NCBI GenBank assembly: GCA_021613335.1
Contig: JAJTWR010000245.1
Location: 362,501 to 426,500, forward strand
Origin: Whitmania pigra
Lineage: Eukaryota; Annelida; Clitellata; Hirudinida; Haemopidae
Direction of reading: 5' to 3'
Length of the DNA stretch: 64,000 nucleotides
Shown: positions 1 through 8,976 of the stretch, in pieces
Position numbering within the stretch: position 1 is the first letter of the stretch
Layout: the number at the start of each line of letters is the position of its first letter
The notes under the pieces: model-generated
Told to the model about the DNA's origin: nothing
Databases searched by the model: none
The model's input: only the letters and a program-made list of their open reading frames with translations
Made by a program: the position numbers and the translations under genes

Positions 1-71
1 TATTATTATTAGCATCATTATCATTGTCTTCGTTAAACTTGTTATGTCTTGTTGACTAGCATAGTACCAAC

Positions 72-120
72 CTATTAAGCGGACGATCAGCAGTATTGCA
101 AGAATACATGCACACTTCAT
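72..120 (-). CDS. Cys-rich peptide gene copy 0, signal-peptide exon (partial at window edge)
   Basis: A minus-strand ATG at 120-118 opens MKCACILAILLIVRLI, then a phase-1 end and a GTTGGT donor. This is the same layout as the signal-peptide exon of the peptide genes further right (hydrophobic LAILL core, phase-1 donor GTTGGT or GTTAGT). At 49 nt it is slightly shorter than its siblings (55 or 64 nt). The cysteine exons would lie at lower coordinates, outside the window, so the mature peptide cannot be read. A secreted role is inferred from the family. Confidence 0.55.
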
Positions 121-1237
121 CTTCGTTAGTTACGGCGTCTGAGCATCAGCTAAGCTTTTTGTACCGTCGGATAAGGCATTATTTAAAATTATGATTAATT
201 GTTTTAAATAAATATTTAATCATATTTAAAATGATATCGAGGTTGATTGATTGCTCAAAGATAGTGCGTGCAATTTCTAAGCGATCTGTAATTAATTTGG
301 CTTATGTAAATATGAATATAATTTAAAGTTGTAAGTTTACGAAGACATGACAGTATGAAAAGTTAATATGGAGCTTGAAATTTAGGCTACTTATATTAGT
401 AACCCACTGAAATGAATATTCCACTATTTTGAGAGAACCAAAAAAGAGATCAAATGGTCGATAAACAATTAATACATAGATTAATATTATTCATTTTAAG
501 TGATTATATTATTATATTATATTATTTTCTACTTATTTTCCAACAAATGTTTTGCCAACAAAGCAAAGTGAACCCGGGCCAAATTAGATCTAACATAACT
601 AACCAAAATCAAACCATTCACGACATTTGATAATTTGATCGATAAAAGCACTCTTATCTTAACTTGGAAATAAATCATCTTTAAATTTTAGCGATTAACG
701 TCTTCCATGTTAAAAGTTGTATCCAACTCCGTTTATGAAAATAATGTAAATAATTATGTAATGCAAATACTTCTGAATCAAAGTCACCAAAAGCCACGTC
801 AAGGCAGTATTCCATTAAACTATCTTTGCTGGCTGCAATGATAAACTGAAAAGACTAAATGTAAAGAATAATTTTCAGTATTTATTACAAAATTTTGTCA
901 AGACCTGTTCGTTCCAAAGGCAGTATGTAACCGATAATCAATAATTAATACTATTGATTACTTCCACTTCCAAATGTGGAATACAATCATATATATAAAT
1001 TTCTTAATATTAAAAAAAATATATCATAAGACTAAAGCTTTATTTTCTAATCGGATCCTGGCTACAGGAAATTTTACAGTCATGAAATATTCTCTCACCA
1101 ACTGCTCCAAAATAGTTCTAGAAATTCCAGCGGAATAGCGGAATACTAATTTCTTAAGATGAACGGACATAATTTTGTATTTAAATTTATGTTGTTTATT
1201 TTTAAATCTACTCAAAAAAGAATTAAAAAATCCTAAC
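121..1237. other. AT-rich spacer, no gene seen
   Basis: I see no exon with convincing splice sites and no recognisable repeat. A minus-strand open frame at 1024-1215 has no cysteine pattern or family motif. Confidence 0.5.
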
Positions 1238-1401
1238 GCTGCAGCAAATACGGCATCTATAAATGAAGTCTAAAATATTCCAAATTAGTTTTAAATAATT
1301 AGTTACTTTGTAAATTTTAATCTAATAAAGTGATCACAAATTGCTAAACCACGAGGAAGATAAGCAGCAGGATTGCAAACAGAAAAACACACAATCTCCA
1401 T
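1238..1401 (-). pseudogene. decayed Cys-rich peptide gene copy 1
   Basis: The minus strand from 1401 matches the signal exon of the copy at 4612-4666 almost base for base. It lacks two bases in the GTGTGTG run after the fifth codon, which shifts the frame and destroys the hydrophobic core. A following exon-2-like segment (1238-1269, after a TTTTAG acceptor) has cysteines in an aberrant order (CRICC). I found no exon 3 with the C-x3-CC ending in 1020-1200. The upstream flank still carries the family promoter motif near 1472. I read it as a dead duplicate of its neighbour. Confidence 0.6.
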
Positions 1402-2341
1402 AGTTTGATATTTTACTGAGCAAATGTTACACAATGTGATGCAATCTAATATAAAGCAGTTTAAAGTATTTGATCAATACTGAACCTTTCGTGGATATCA
1501 CTAAGTATCATTAGTAATAATGAATGACGATATATTAAACTGCTAAACACTTCCTGTTGTTTTGTGAGTGCTATATCAGCTATTTTTATTTCGTAATTAA
1601 TCGTTTAAAATCTAAATTTACGGAAATCATGCTATGCTTAAAGGACTTTAATCTAAATCAAACAAGATTAAATTATTTGAGCTATTTTAATCAGACATGT
1701 TTTGCCTAGGTGACAAATCGCAGAAGAAATACCTTTTCAAACACTTTTGAATCGTTATCATTAGCATAGTTATCACCATATCAAAAGTTTGCTTCCTCAT
1801 AGATTGTTCAAGCTATTTTAGCTCAAATCAAATCACAGGTTCAACTGTTAATGATACAATTCCGTTAAACTATCTACGAGTTATGATTTAATGCAGTGTT
1901 TCAGAATCAATAAACAACTGCAAGAAATTAAATATTTATCATTCTATATTTATTTATTATTGTATATTAAATTGTTATTATATTATTACATTTATATTAT
2001 TAAAATAAGTGTTTTCATTGTTAAATTATTACATTTATTGAAAATTCTTAAAGCAATAGAAACATTCGTGTCAAAATTGTATAATTAATTCAGTCCAATT
2101 TTAGTCTGAACTGAAAACAAATATTATTTAAATAGTTAAAGATTTCAACAAACATTTTTTTTCAAAATTGAGTAATGGTTGATCAAAAAATATAAATATT
2201 TAAAAAAACAACTAGCAAATACAACAGATGAAGCAGAAAGAAGGAAAGAAGGACAATAATATCTATACAAAATGATTCATCATTGCATAAATTAAATACT
2301 AATAATAAAATTAATTGCAACACTATGAAACAGTATCATAC
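1402..2341. other. AT-rich spacer, no gene seen
   Basis: It holds the upstream flank of the decayed copy at 1238-1401 and AT-rich sequence. The open frame at 1891-2088 is low-complexity Ile/Leu/Tyr and has no support. Confidence 0.5.
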
Positions 2342-2650
2342 TGTTGTAAACTTAGATTTTTGGAAATTAATTAAGTTTATATTGCTAATATAATTAAATT
2401 TATACTTAATTATATTTGGCATCTTTTCCGGGCACGTGGGATCTATTTTTGCTACAGAAAAGCATTCTCGATAATCACCTGACAAACAACGAGAATCAAG
2501 ACAACTTAGAAGCCCAAATAACCATTTGCATCCTTAAGTACCTCAATTCCTTAAACGCTTAACTTCTATTATTCAGTTCCGATAACTGAATACCTGCTCT
2601 AATAAACTTATTAGTTAACTTACTTATTTGCGGACCCCCGGGTTATTTCA
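2342..2650 (+). repeat. 5' LTR
   Basis: 309 bp, TGTTGTAAAC to GGTTATTTCA. It contains a CACGTG core and an AATAAA (2601-2606) that could serve as polyadenylation signal. It is identical to the copy at 3945-4253. Confidence 0.92.
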
Positions 2651-2651
2651 T

Positions 2652-2671
2652 TGGTGTCAGGAGTGGGATTC
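2652..2671 (+). other. primer-binding site complementary to tRNA-Leu
   Basis: TGGTGTCAGGAGTGGGATTC starts one base after the LTR. Its complement ends in CTGACACCA and matches the 3' end (T-arm, acceptor and CCA) of a eukaryotic tRNA-Leu of the CAG type. The tRNA match is from general knowledge of tRNA-Leu sequences. Confidence 0.75.
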
Positions 2672-2684
2672 CAAAAAGTAAGTC

Positions 2685-2954
2685 ATGAGCAAGGTCTTAG
2701 AGGATTTAACTTTTGCTGGAATGAGACGTGAGCTTAAGTTGAGGCAAATGGATTCGAAAGGCTCCAGAGAAGAATTGCAAGACCGTCTGCTGTCGTGGAT
2801 AGTAGACCAGGGTGAGGATCCAGAAGCTTATATATTTGTTGATCCGGGTCTGAAATGGGTGATGGGAAATATGGATAAAAGGATGAAAAGTTTTCAAGAA
2901 AAAAATGGAAGGCTTTCAAAAAAGGATAGAAGTAAAGACGGAAAAAGTAACTGA
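2685..2954 (+). CDS. gag-like ORF1 with SAP domain (LTR element)
   Basis: The 89-residue frame starts 35 bases inside the left LTR. Residues about 8-40 fit a SAP helix-loop-helix (LTFAGMRRELKLRQ, then GSREELQDRLLSW), a DNA-binding motif also found at the N-terminus of some retrotransposon gag proteins. The C-terminus is very basic (SKKDRSKDGK). The frame overlaps the next one by about 50 bases in a region with A7 (2899-2905) and A6 (2918-2923) runs. ORF2 lies in the +1 frame, so the two may be joined by programmed +1 frameshifting or separated by an indel in an A run. No zinc knuckle is visible. Confidence 0.7.
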   Translation: MSKVLEDLTFAGMRRELKLRQMDSKGSREELQDRLLSWIVDQGEDPEAYIFVDPGLKWVMGNMDKRMKSFQEKNGRLSKKDRSKDGKSN

Positions 2955-3933
2955 GGTTTCCTCCAACAAGGCCTCTACTAGCTACCAACCGGAGGAGACT
3001 CCATCAAGCACCAAAAACATCATGCCAGCTGAAGCATCAGCAGTGTACCCGATTGCCACACTGGTTTCGGTTGAGAAGGAGACCGAGGAAATTGTAGATG
3101 GAAGAACTTTGGGACACGAAGTGTTTCTTCCGTGGAGTGAGGAATCGGGGAAGGAGCTGAGGGAAGAGCTGGGTGGGGAGAACGGTGCTGAGGAGACCTT
3201 TGCTGAGATGAGTGAGGGCAGTTTGGTAGTTGACGGGGACAGTCCAATAGTAGAGCTTCACATAAAGATGGGCACTGTAGAGAATAAAGACAACGGTGAG
3301 CTGAGGGAGAGTTTCGCAAACTCCAGAGAGGTCGCGCCAGTGTCCGATGAGCCAGTTCCGTGCACGATTGCCTCGTTGGTATCGGTTGTGGAGAGAACCG
3401 AGGAAATAATTGAAGGGGAGACTTTGGGAGAGACCAGAGTGGAGCCTCCTCGAGTTGAGGAATCAGTGGAGGAACTGGACCCGGAAAACAGTGGCAATCG
3501 ATTTGAGCTGGGAGTTTCCGAATTCGATTCAGCTGTAGATGTCGTGGAGGTTGGAGCTGCGGATGTCATTGTAACTGAGAGTGGAGATGTTGGCGGTGAG
3601 GTACTCGGCGGTCGTGAGTACGTGGTTGATAAGGTTGGATCAATGTCTGAGGAGTTCATTTGTGGAGTTCTCAGCCAGGGCGGGTTTTCTGACCTTCGGA
3701 GGTCGTCGGAGACTCGGGGCGAGCATTTAGTGCTGTTGGTTGTTTTGCTGATCTTTTTCAGAAAGCGTTTTAGTAGAGATACCAGAGGAGGACGGGCTCG
3801 CATTGAAACAATGATGGTACATGGACACCATGTTAGAGATTGTGTCCCGAGAGTAAAAATGAAGCTGGCACACATTCGCCGACTGGCGAAGTACCACGGG
3901 GAGCAGCAGTCTGTTCGGGACGAACAGATTTAA
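2905..3933 (+). CDS. acidic ORF2 of the LTR element with an internal duplication
   Basis: This 342-residue frame is in the +1 frame relative to ORF1, and its first ATG lies inside the A7 run. It is strongly acidic and contains a duplicated block: residues 48-70 (YPIATLVSVEKETEEI...) and 151-175 (PCTIASLVSVVERTEEI...) align closely, about 103 residues apart. Near the C-terminus a short hydrophobic stretch (about 274-285) is followed by an Arg-rich tail. The stop codon overlaps the polypurine tract. No retroviral enzyme motif is present. It may be the rest of gag, or gag fused to the remnant 3' end of a deleted pol. It does not match a family I can name. Confidence 0.6.
   Translation: MEGFQKRIEVKTEKVTEVSSNKASTSYQPEETPSSTKNIMPAEASAVYPIATLVSVEKETEEIVDGRTLGHEVFLPWSEESGKELREELGGENGAEETFAEMSEGSLVVDGDSPIVELHIKMGTVENKDNGELRESFANSREVAPVSDEPVPCTIASLVSVVERTEEIIEGETLGETRVEPPRVEESVEELDPENSGNRFELGVSEFDSAVDVVEVGAADVIVTESGDVGGEVLGGREYVVDKVGSMSEEFICGVLSQGGFSDLRRSSETRGEHLVLLVVLLIFFRKRFSRDTRGGRARIETMMVHGHHVRDCVPRVKMKLAHIRRLAKYHGEQQSVRDEQI
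3911..3927 (+). other. 7-bp inverted repeat near the end of ORF2
   Basis: CTGTTCG-GGA-CGAACAG is a perfect stem of 7 bp with a 3-nt loop, four bases before the ORF2 stop and just upstream of the purine tract. Function unknown. Confidence 0.5.
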
Positions 3934-3940
3934 GGAGGGT
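3932..3940 (+). other. polypurine tract of the LTR element
   Basis: AAGGAGGG directly precedes the right LTR (separated by TGTAA), the expected position for plus-strand priming. Confidence 0.65.
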
Positions 3941-3944
3941 GTAA

Positions 3945-4253
3945 TGTTGTAAACTTAGATTTTTGGAAATTAATTAAGTTTATATTGCTAATATAATTAA
4001 ATTTATACTTAATTATATTTGGCATCTTTTCCGGGCACGTGGGATCTATTTTTGCTACAGAAAAGCATTCTCGATAATCACCTGACAAACAACGAGAATC
4101 AAGACAACTTAGAAGCCCAAATAACCATTTGCATCCTTAAGTACCTCAATTCCTTAAACGCTTAACTTCTATTATTCAGTTCCGATAACTGAATACCTGC
4201 TCTAATAAACTTATTAGTTAACTTACTTATTTGCGGACCCCCGGGTTATTTCA
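3945..4253 (+). repeat. 3' LTR
   Basis: 309 bp, identical to 2342-2650, followed by the ATAC target duplication. Confidence 0.92.
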
Positions 4254-4375
4254 ATACTATCTTTTTTCCAGTTTTATTCCTAAAATAAAAAGTGAGCCAG
4301 TTTGATTTTAAAACAATTAATAAAAATAATTAAATATTATGGTTTATTTTATTAAATTAATAAATTCTCGATTAA

Positions 4376-4666
4376 TTAGAAACCAACTTGTGTGCAGCAG
4401 CCTACCATACAAGTTTGTCCACGTGAACACTGGGCATGCTAAAATTAACATTTGTCTGTTTTGAATTTAAAAACAAAAATACAATTCCATTATTCCTATC
4501 GTTGAAACAAATAGGGCATCCAGAAGTAAAGTCTAAAATAATCAAAATCAGTTTTAAATAATCAGTTAAATTACAGCTTGTAATCTGGTAAAGTGATCAC
4601 GAATTGCTAACCCACGAGGAAGACAAGCAGCAGGATTGCAAACAGAAAAACACACACAGTCTTCAT
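4376..4666 (-). CDS. secreted six-cysteine peptide gene, copy 2
   Basis: Three exons on the minus strand: 4666-4612 (signal peptide MKTVCVFLFAILLLVFLV, donor GTTAGC), 4532-4483 and 4438-4376 (stop TAA). Acceptors are ATTTTAG for both introns and phases (1, then 0) match the sibling genes. The mature part is about 38 residues with cysteines C-x2-C-x10-C-x5-C-x3-CC (core SRGQTCMVGCC, tail TQVGF). The stop is in exon 3, so no fourth exon is needed. Such peptides are usually antimicrobial or toxin-like, but no homologous family is recognised. The promoter motif GATCAATATTGAA lies at 4738-4750. The LTR element ends 123 bases from its stop. Confidence 0.75.
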
Positions 4667-5322
4667 GCTTTGATTTTACTGAGCAAATGTCAGGCAATGC
4701 GATGAAATCTCTAATATATAAAAGAGTTTAAAGTATTGATCAATATTGAATTTTTTGCCGGCAACTCCTAGTGTCAGTTAGTAGCTGACAATGATTGACG
4801 ATGTATTAAAATGTTATTTGCTATTTTTATTTTTGTTTTTATGCAGTAATAAACTCTTTAAAATTTAAATTCTTCAAAAAATGTAACACCAATTCTGGTA
4901 CTTTATTAATTTATAGTCTTAATAATAATAATCGATTCAGTGATGATTTTTATGGAATAATGCTATGAGCTTTTCGTCTCATTGTTGAATCTGTTGCCTT
5001 TGGTTAGTTGAACTATTATTCTAGAAAGGCTAAAAATGATTTTAATTATGTTTAAATTATATTTAATAATGATAATTATTTATTTAATATATTTAATGAC
5101 TTAAATCAAAAAATGTTTTAAAACTAGTCAGCAATTGTTAATTAATTGCAGGTTGGCCGAATGAGCTGTATTCCTACGATTATGACAACAGTCGTAATGT
5201 GTCGTGTTCGAAAACCAGCCTGACCTGTCGCCAGCGATCTTGCGATATAAATGGTTACTAAATGGTTAAAAAGCGCCTTGTTATGCTATGAATGGAACAC
5301 TATAAATTAACTACAATTACAT
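4667..5322. other. spacer with promoter of copy 2
   Basis: It holds the upstream motif of copy 2 and otherwise AT-rich sequence. No exon with splice support. Confidence 0.4.
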
Positions 5323-5627
5323 TTACTGTTCATTAAAAAGTTCAAACGAACCACAGCAATTCCTATAGCTACAGTACTGCTTTTCTGGACATTCAGAATC
5401 CTAAAGTATCGTCATTATTTGTATCTACTTTTAATAATAAATAAATAAAAGAACAATCACAGGCTTACAAGCATGCACAGTTTGGCACATCCATAAACAA
5501 CGTCTAAAATAATTCAAATGTTCCAAGTATTTAGTAACACAAAAACTTAAAATTGAACCACAAATTACCAACCTAGGATAAAGACAAGGAAAAGAATTGC
5601 AAGCAGAAAAATATACTCAGTCTTCAT
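5323..5627 (-). CDS. secreted six-cysteine peptide gene, copy 3
   Basis: Minus-strand exons 5627-5573 (MKTEYIFLLAILFLVFIL), 5503-5469 and 5400-5323. Cysteines run C-x3-C-x5-C-x5-C-x4-CC (GCAKLCML then DSECPEKQYC then SYRNCC), followed by GSFELFNEQ and a stop if exon 3 is read through. An alternative donor (G|GTTCGT) after CC matches the donor position used in copies 4, 6, 7 and 9. All exon joins keep frame. The promoter motif is at 5686-5699, 59 bases upstream of the ATG. It is probably a secreted defence or venom-like peptide; the function is inferred only from signal peptide, size and cysteine density. Confidence 0.75.
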
Positions 5628-5870
5628 CGCTGACTTGATAAGCAAATGTGATGCGAGGTCGTCCTTCGCTTACTTAATAACGATTGATGCACATCGATTT
5701 TCAGAATCATATTTTACAAATATTTTTAAGCTATTCGTGATCAGTTTTTTCAAACCACTTTTTTTCTAAAGTAATTTTTTAGTAAAGGGATCTAAATTGC
5801 CTTTAGTAAGAACGCACTGATGATTCACTGAGCTACAACATGACAAGATTTCAGCTACCATGATGATCAG

Positions 5871-5960
5871 GATAGATGGATGGTTGATGGATGGATGAAT
5901 GGATGGATGGATGGATGGATGGATGGATGGATGGATGGATGGATGGATGGATGAATGAAT
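5871..5960. repeat. (ATGG)n tetranucleotide array
   Basis: About 90 bp of GATGGATGG repeats with occasional GAATGG. It generates spurious IHPS-repeat and WMDG-repeat open frames on both strands. Confidence 0.95.
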
Positions 5961-6713
5961 GTTGTGTGTCGAATTTAGGGGACCGGGAACATGGCTCACC
6001 AGATAAGCCGCTGAATCTGTTAATCATTAAACTTAAAATCTTTAAATCAACAACGAGATCCAATTTTATCATTATAATTGCCTCTTGGCTTTGAGTTAGA
6101 AAGATTTTTCTGCTATGCTGAAGCAGATTAAGGACCATGGGCCACCCACCAAAAAAGGTCCTCCCACTAATACATGCTCTCGATCAAAATTGGCACAAAA
6201 TACGTCATATAAGGCATTTTCAAAACGAGTAATCCTTGGGTTAATGTGTCCCTTGAAGAGTTAGATTTCAATTTGGTATAGCGCATTGAATGGTGTACTG
6301 CATATGCGAGCCACTCGTTAAACCACCTTACCAGGCCCTTATCAAGTCATGCCTCGTCTTCAGATCGTCCCGTGAATTCGTTTGATCAGAAAAGTATTTA
6401 TATTGAACTGCTAAAAGACCCTAGCATATTGTTCTTGCATTTTGTTTTCAAAAGACTTGCTGGAACTAGTGCATTCGCAATCGTCGTTGTTGCATTGAAG
6501 AACTTGGATATGCAAGCATCTCACTGTGTTTGATTAGTATAAGCTTTATTTCTCAAAACGATAGTAATGTCATATGATTCTATAAAACATCATAATATGT
6601 CACAATAGTGGCTTAAAAACACAAATTTAGAGAAATATTTTATATTTTAAATGTAATTTAAAATGTTATTACATCTTGTGCTTTCCGTTACTGAAGCAAC
6701 AGACTTTCCAGTT
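5961..6713. other. spacer, no gene seen
   Basis: Moderate-complexity sequence without exon-like segments that match neighbouring genes. Confidence 0.4.
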
Positions 6714-7152
6714 TTATGATCTGTGGGCTGAAAGTGATATAATAGTATTAAATAATGTTTGATAAAAAATTGTTCAAAATAATTAACCGTTAGTTCACAG
6801 ATTTTGCTCAAACTAACTGTAGCAATACTATTGTTAAATGTTTTATTTGTCAATTATATAAAAACTAACCACAGCAGCGACGTTTGCAATAGCCAATGTC
6901 CATACAATCAGCATCCTGAAATGTATGATTAATTTATTAATTTGATTTTTTTTTAAATTTAAATTCATATAACGCATACTTGAGTACAAGGTCTGGGGCA
7001 TCCATGTGAAAAGGCTAAAACAACCCGTAAGTTGCAAATATTTAGATGCAGCCTTTTGAAACTATTGGATATAACAAGAATCACTAACCTATTATAAAAG
7101 TAAGCAATGTAATTGCAAGCAGGAAAATGTAAACAGTCTTTTTCACCAACAT
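6714..7152 (-). CDS. secreted six-cysteine peptide gene, copy 4
   Basis: Four exons on the minus strand: 7152-7089 (MLVKKTVYIFLLAITLLTFI), 7014-6980, 6915-6870 and 6727-6714. Splice sites are TTTTAG or TTTCAG acceptors and GTTAGT or GTATGC donors, with phases 1, 0, 1. Cysteines are C-x3-C-x5-C-x5-C-x3-CC (GCPRPCTQDADC, then MDIGYCKRRCC). The last exon adds only AHRS before TAA. If the last intron is retained, the frame reads CC-Gly-stop. A CTATATAG box at 7189-7196 and the shared motif GATCCATATTGATT at 7211-7224 form the promoter. Signal peptide and disulfide pattern show a small secreted peptide; the target is unknown. Confidence 0.78.
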
Positions 7153-7210
7153 GATGAGCAAATGTGATTCCATTTCATGCTTGGTTTCCTATATAGCATT
7201 CAAACGAATT

Positions 7211-7224
7211 GATCCATATTGATT
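7211..7224 (-). promoter_or_regulatory. shared upstream motif of the peptide genes (copy 4 example)
   Basis: In gene orientation the motif is AATCAATATGGATC. It recurs at nearly fixed distance from the ATG: 59 bases here, 59 at 9359-9372, 68 at 11142-11155, 58 at 16439-16452, 65 at 13387-13400 (plus strand), 72 at 4738-4750 and a variant 59 at 5686-5699. A TATA-like CTATATAG lies between it and the start codon in copies 4 and 5. Confidence 0.65.
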
Positions 7225-7414
7225 TTGAACATCACATTTTAGATTGTTTCAGTGCTGTTCGTGTTACATGCTTTTTTTTGTTTCGAGTCACAGCATGTCA
7301 TATCGGAAAAAGAAATTTAATTGTTCAAAACAAATGACAAACTGAGGCCATTTTAATTCATTTTAAGATTTTTAAAATTTATTATTAAACATAGTATTTT
7401 AGTATCTATTATTA

Positions 7415-7445
7415 GCTGTTTATGTAAACATCGGTCACTAAGAAA
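7415..7445 (-). pseudogene. relic of a peptide-gene exon 3
   Basis: The minus strand reads TGACCGATGTTTACATAAAC and then AGC, clearly related to TCACCGATGTTTGCAAACAG in exon 3 of the intact plus-strand copy (13706-13751). The open frame is lost. It lies next to the left end of the DNA transposon at 7486. Confidence 0.5.
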
Positions 7446-7808
7446 TCAGAGTGATAAAATATGAAGACCACACCGAAAGAATGGCCATAGTCACATTTTG
7501 AAAAAAATTGAGATTTTTATCTGGGCTTATACTCTATTTTATTATCTTCAGTCTATCAAAACATCAACCAGAAAAACGGGCTCAGTCACAAATGATTCAA
7601 GGAAGAAAATAGTCTATCCTTTGAAAGAACGGGAGATGTCACAAGTCTCCACTGTAAAAACGAGCATAGTCACATACATCTAACCACGTGACGTAAATCA
7701 GCGAATTGGAAAATTTCTTGTTCGTTTTGTTTACTTCGTTTCGGTTATCATACATTTTAAGCATTACTTTATTATTAAGCGTTTGTGATAAGTTTTTAGT
7801 TTGTTTTA

Positions 7809-8066
7809 TGAACATGGCAGATGCAATCTGCAATCCCCAATTAACTGAAAAACCAAAAAAAGAAGAGAAAACTTGAAAGCAAATCTGAATGTCTGAAAAA
7901 ACAGAGATTATCAAACCATCAAGTGGCTGAAGATTGTAAATGTATTCGATATAAATGTTTTGAGATGACAACAACAGAAGAAAGGAAGAACCTTGTGAAT
8001 CAATTTAATGGGATGTCTAGTAAAGATGAACAGGATTCATATATAAGTACAATGATCAACATTTAA
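7809..8066 (+). pseudogene. transposon protein relic, N-terminal Cys-containing part
   Basis: From about 7850 an open stretch reads KRRKLESKSECLKKQRLSN, then a DCKCIRYKCF cysteine cluster and TTTEERKNLVNQF, ending at a stop at 8066. This resembles the start of long invertebrate transposon-like proteins that begin with a basic stretch, a C-x-C-x4-C cluster and an EERxxIxxxF helix. The resemblance is from memory. An indel in an A run breaks the frame to the upstream ATG at 7809. Confidence 0.4.
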
Positions 8067-8214
8067 ACCAATAAAAAGACGTTGTCCAAGAACCAGTTCA
8101 CAAGTTTCATCACCAAATGATTACAGTTATGAATACAATATTCCTATTGTTCTGTCAAGGAATTAGTCATAGACATTAAAAAGTCAATGATAGTAGAATA
8201 TAGAAACAATTGGA

Positions 8215-8532
8215 ATGGTCCATTTGAAAGTGCAGTTATTGTTATCAGAGGAAAAAAAACGACAAAATGTTGAAGATGCAATCACTAAGGGACAACCTGC
8301 TCAGTTGTATGATAAAGCTATCCCCTTGAGCATACCAAAGTTCAAAGATTTGCAGGTTTTAAAGAATTTTTGCAACAGAGAAACCAGTCAGAGGTTTTTT
8401 GCTAGTTTGTATCATAATGGGGATGCAGTTGATCAGTTTCATCTGATAGAAAGTAGTGATGATTCAAAAGTAACTTTTTTACCTAACAAGCATTGCCTTA
8501 GAAGGATTGTTTTTTCAAAACGTAATTGCTAA
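8215..8532 (+). pseudogene. transposon protein relic, C-terminal part
   Basis: The 105-residue open frame contains LYDKAIPLSIPKFKDLQVL followed by an F-x-x-LYHN stretch. This looks like the extreme C-terminus of the same transposon-like proteins (typically LY-x-x-PxPIS-x-x-KYKDL-x-x-L). The usual central catalytic region of several hundred residues is absent between this relic and the one at 7809-8066, so the copy is an internal deletion derivative. Its first codon is not an obvious start. Confidence 0.4.
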
Positions 8533-8875
8533 AACAATGAAATACTCTAGTTTTTATTTTATTTTATTACTGTTTTGATTAGTCATTTGTATTGGATGAT
8601 TTGATTTTGTTTTTGGCTTTTATTTATTGAAAAATAAAAAAAAAATCATCAAAATTTGGAAGAGCGGGCGAAGTCCAAATTGAAGTTCCTCCAAGAAAAT
8701 TTTTCTTGTGTTAATGTGTTACACATTTAGGTCTTGAAAATTGTTTTTACCTCTACAGAAATGAGTAGTCAATCAGAAAAAATATAACATGTTTTATTTA
8801 ATAATTGATTTTGCTGAAAACAAGTCTTCAAAGTTAAAATTTCGATTTACTCAAAAGTGAAAAACTGTGACTATG

Positions 8876-8976
8876 TAACACTTATTAAAAGTGACTTTCG
8901 ACGCAACAACCTAAAACATTCCAAATACGTCATAATTTTAGATATAGCATTTTTAGACGGTTGGATATACCAGGAA
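8876..8976 (-). pseudogene. relic of intron 1 and exon 2 of another peptide-gene copy
   Basis: On the minus strand, GTTGGTGATTCCTGGTATA (about 8980-8960) matches the donor and intron-1 start of intact copies (GTTGGTGATTCTTGGTATA in copy 5). Further on, GGAATGTTTTAG followed by GTTGTTGCGTCG at about 8920-8890 resembles an exon-2 acceptor and exon. The frame ends quickly and the segment is cut by the transposon end at 8875. Confidence 0.45.

Larger units (their letters stand above)
2342..4253 (+). mobile_element. short LTR retroelement, gag-only and non-autonomous
   Basis: Two 309-bp LTRs, each starting TG and ending CA, flank a 1,294-bp interior. They are identical at every base when read side by side, which indicates a very recent insertion. 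ATAC flanks both ends as a 4-bp target duplication (2338-2341 and 4254-4257). A primer-binding site follows the left LTR and a purine tract precedes the right one. The interior has a SAP-domain frame and a larger acidic frame, but no protease, reverse transcriptase, RNase H or integrase, so it must be mobilised in trans. It resembles gag-only or LARD-like LTR elements; which superfamily supplies the enzymes cannot be told from this copy. Confidence 0.9.
7486..8875 (+). mobile_element. decayed, internally deleted DNA transposon
   Basis: CATAGTCACA at 7486-7495 is repeated in inverse orientation at 8866-8875 and again directly at 7665-7674. Degenerate copies (CTCAGTCACA, AGATGTCACA) lie between, each preceded by an AA-ACGGG-like stretch, forming subterminal repeats. 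Inside are two coding relics that look like the N-terminal and C-terminal parts of one transposon protein, with the middle missing. I could not identify a clear target-site duplication. Relics of the peptide genes flank both ends, consistent with insertion into a decaying copy. Confidence 0.5.

Noticed and set aside
2652..2671. tRNA-Leu gene
   Set aside because: Only the last 20 bases are complementary, exactly adjacent to an LTR; it is a primer-binding site.
3020..3875. Long antisense open frames (99-205 residues) under ORF2 of the LTR element
   Set aside because: They are Ser/Pro/Thr-rich shadows of the acidic plus-strand frame, with no independent support.
5766..6138. Open frames with SIHPSIHPS or WMDGWMDG repeats
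   Set aside because: They only translate the (ATGG)n array.
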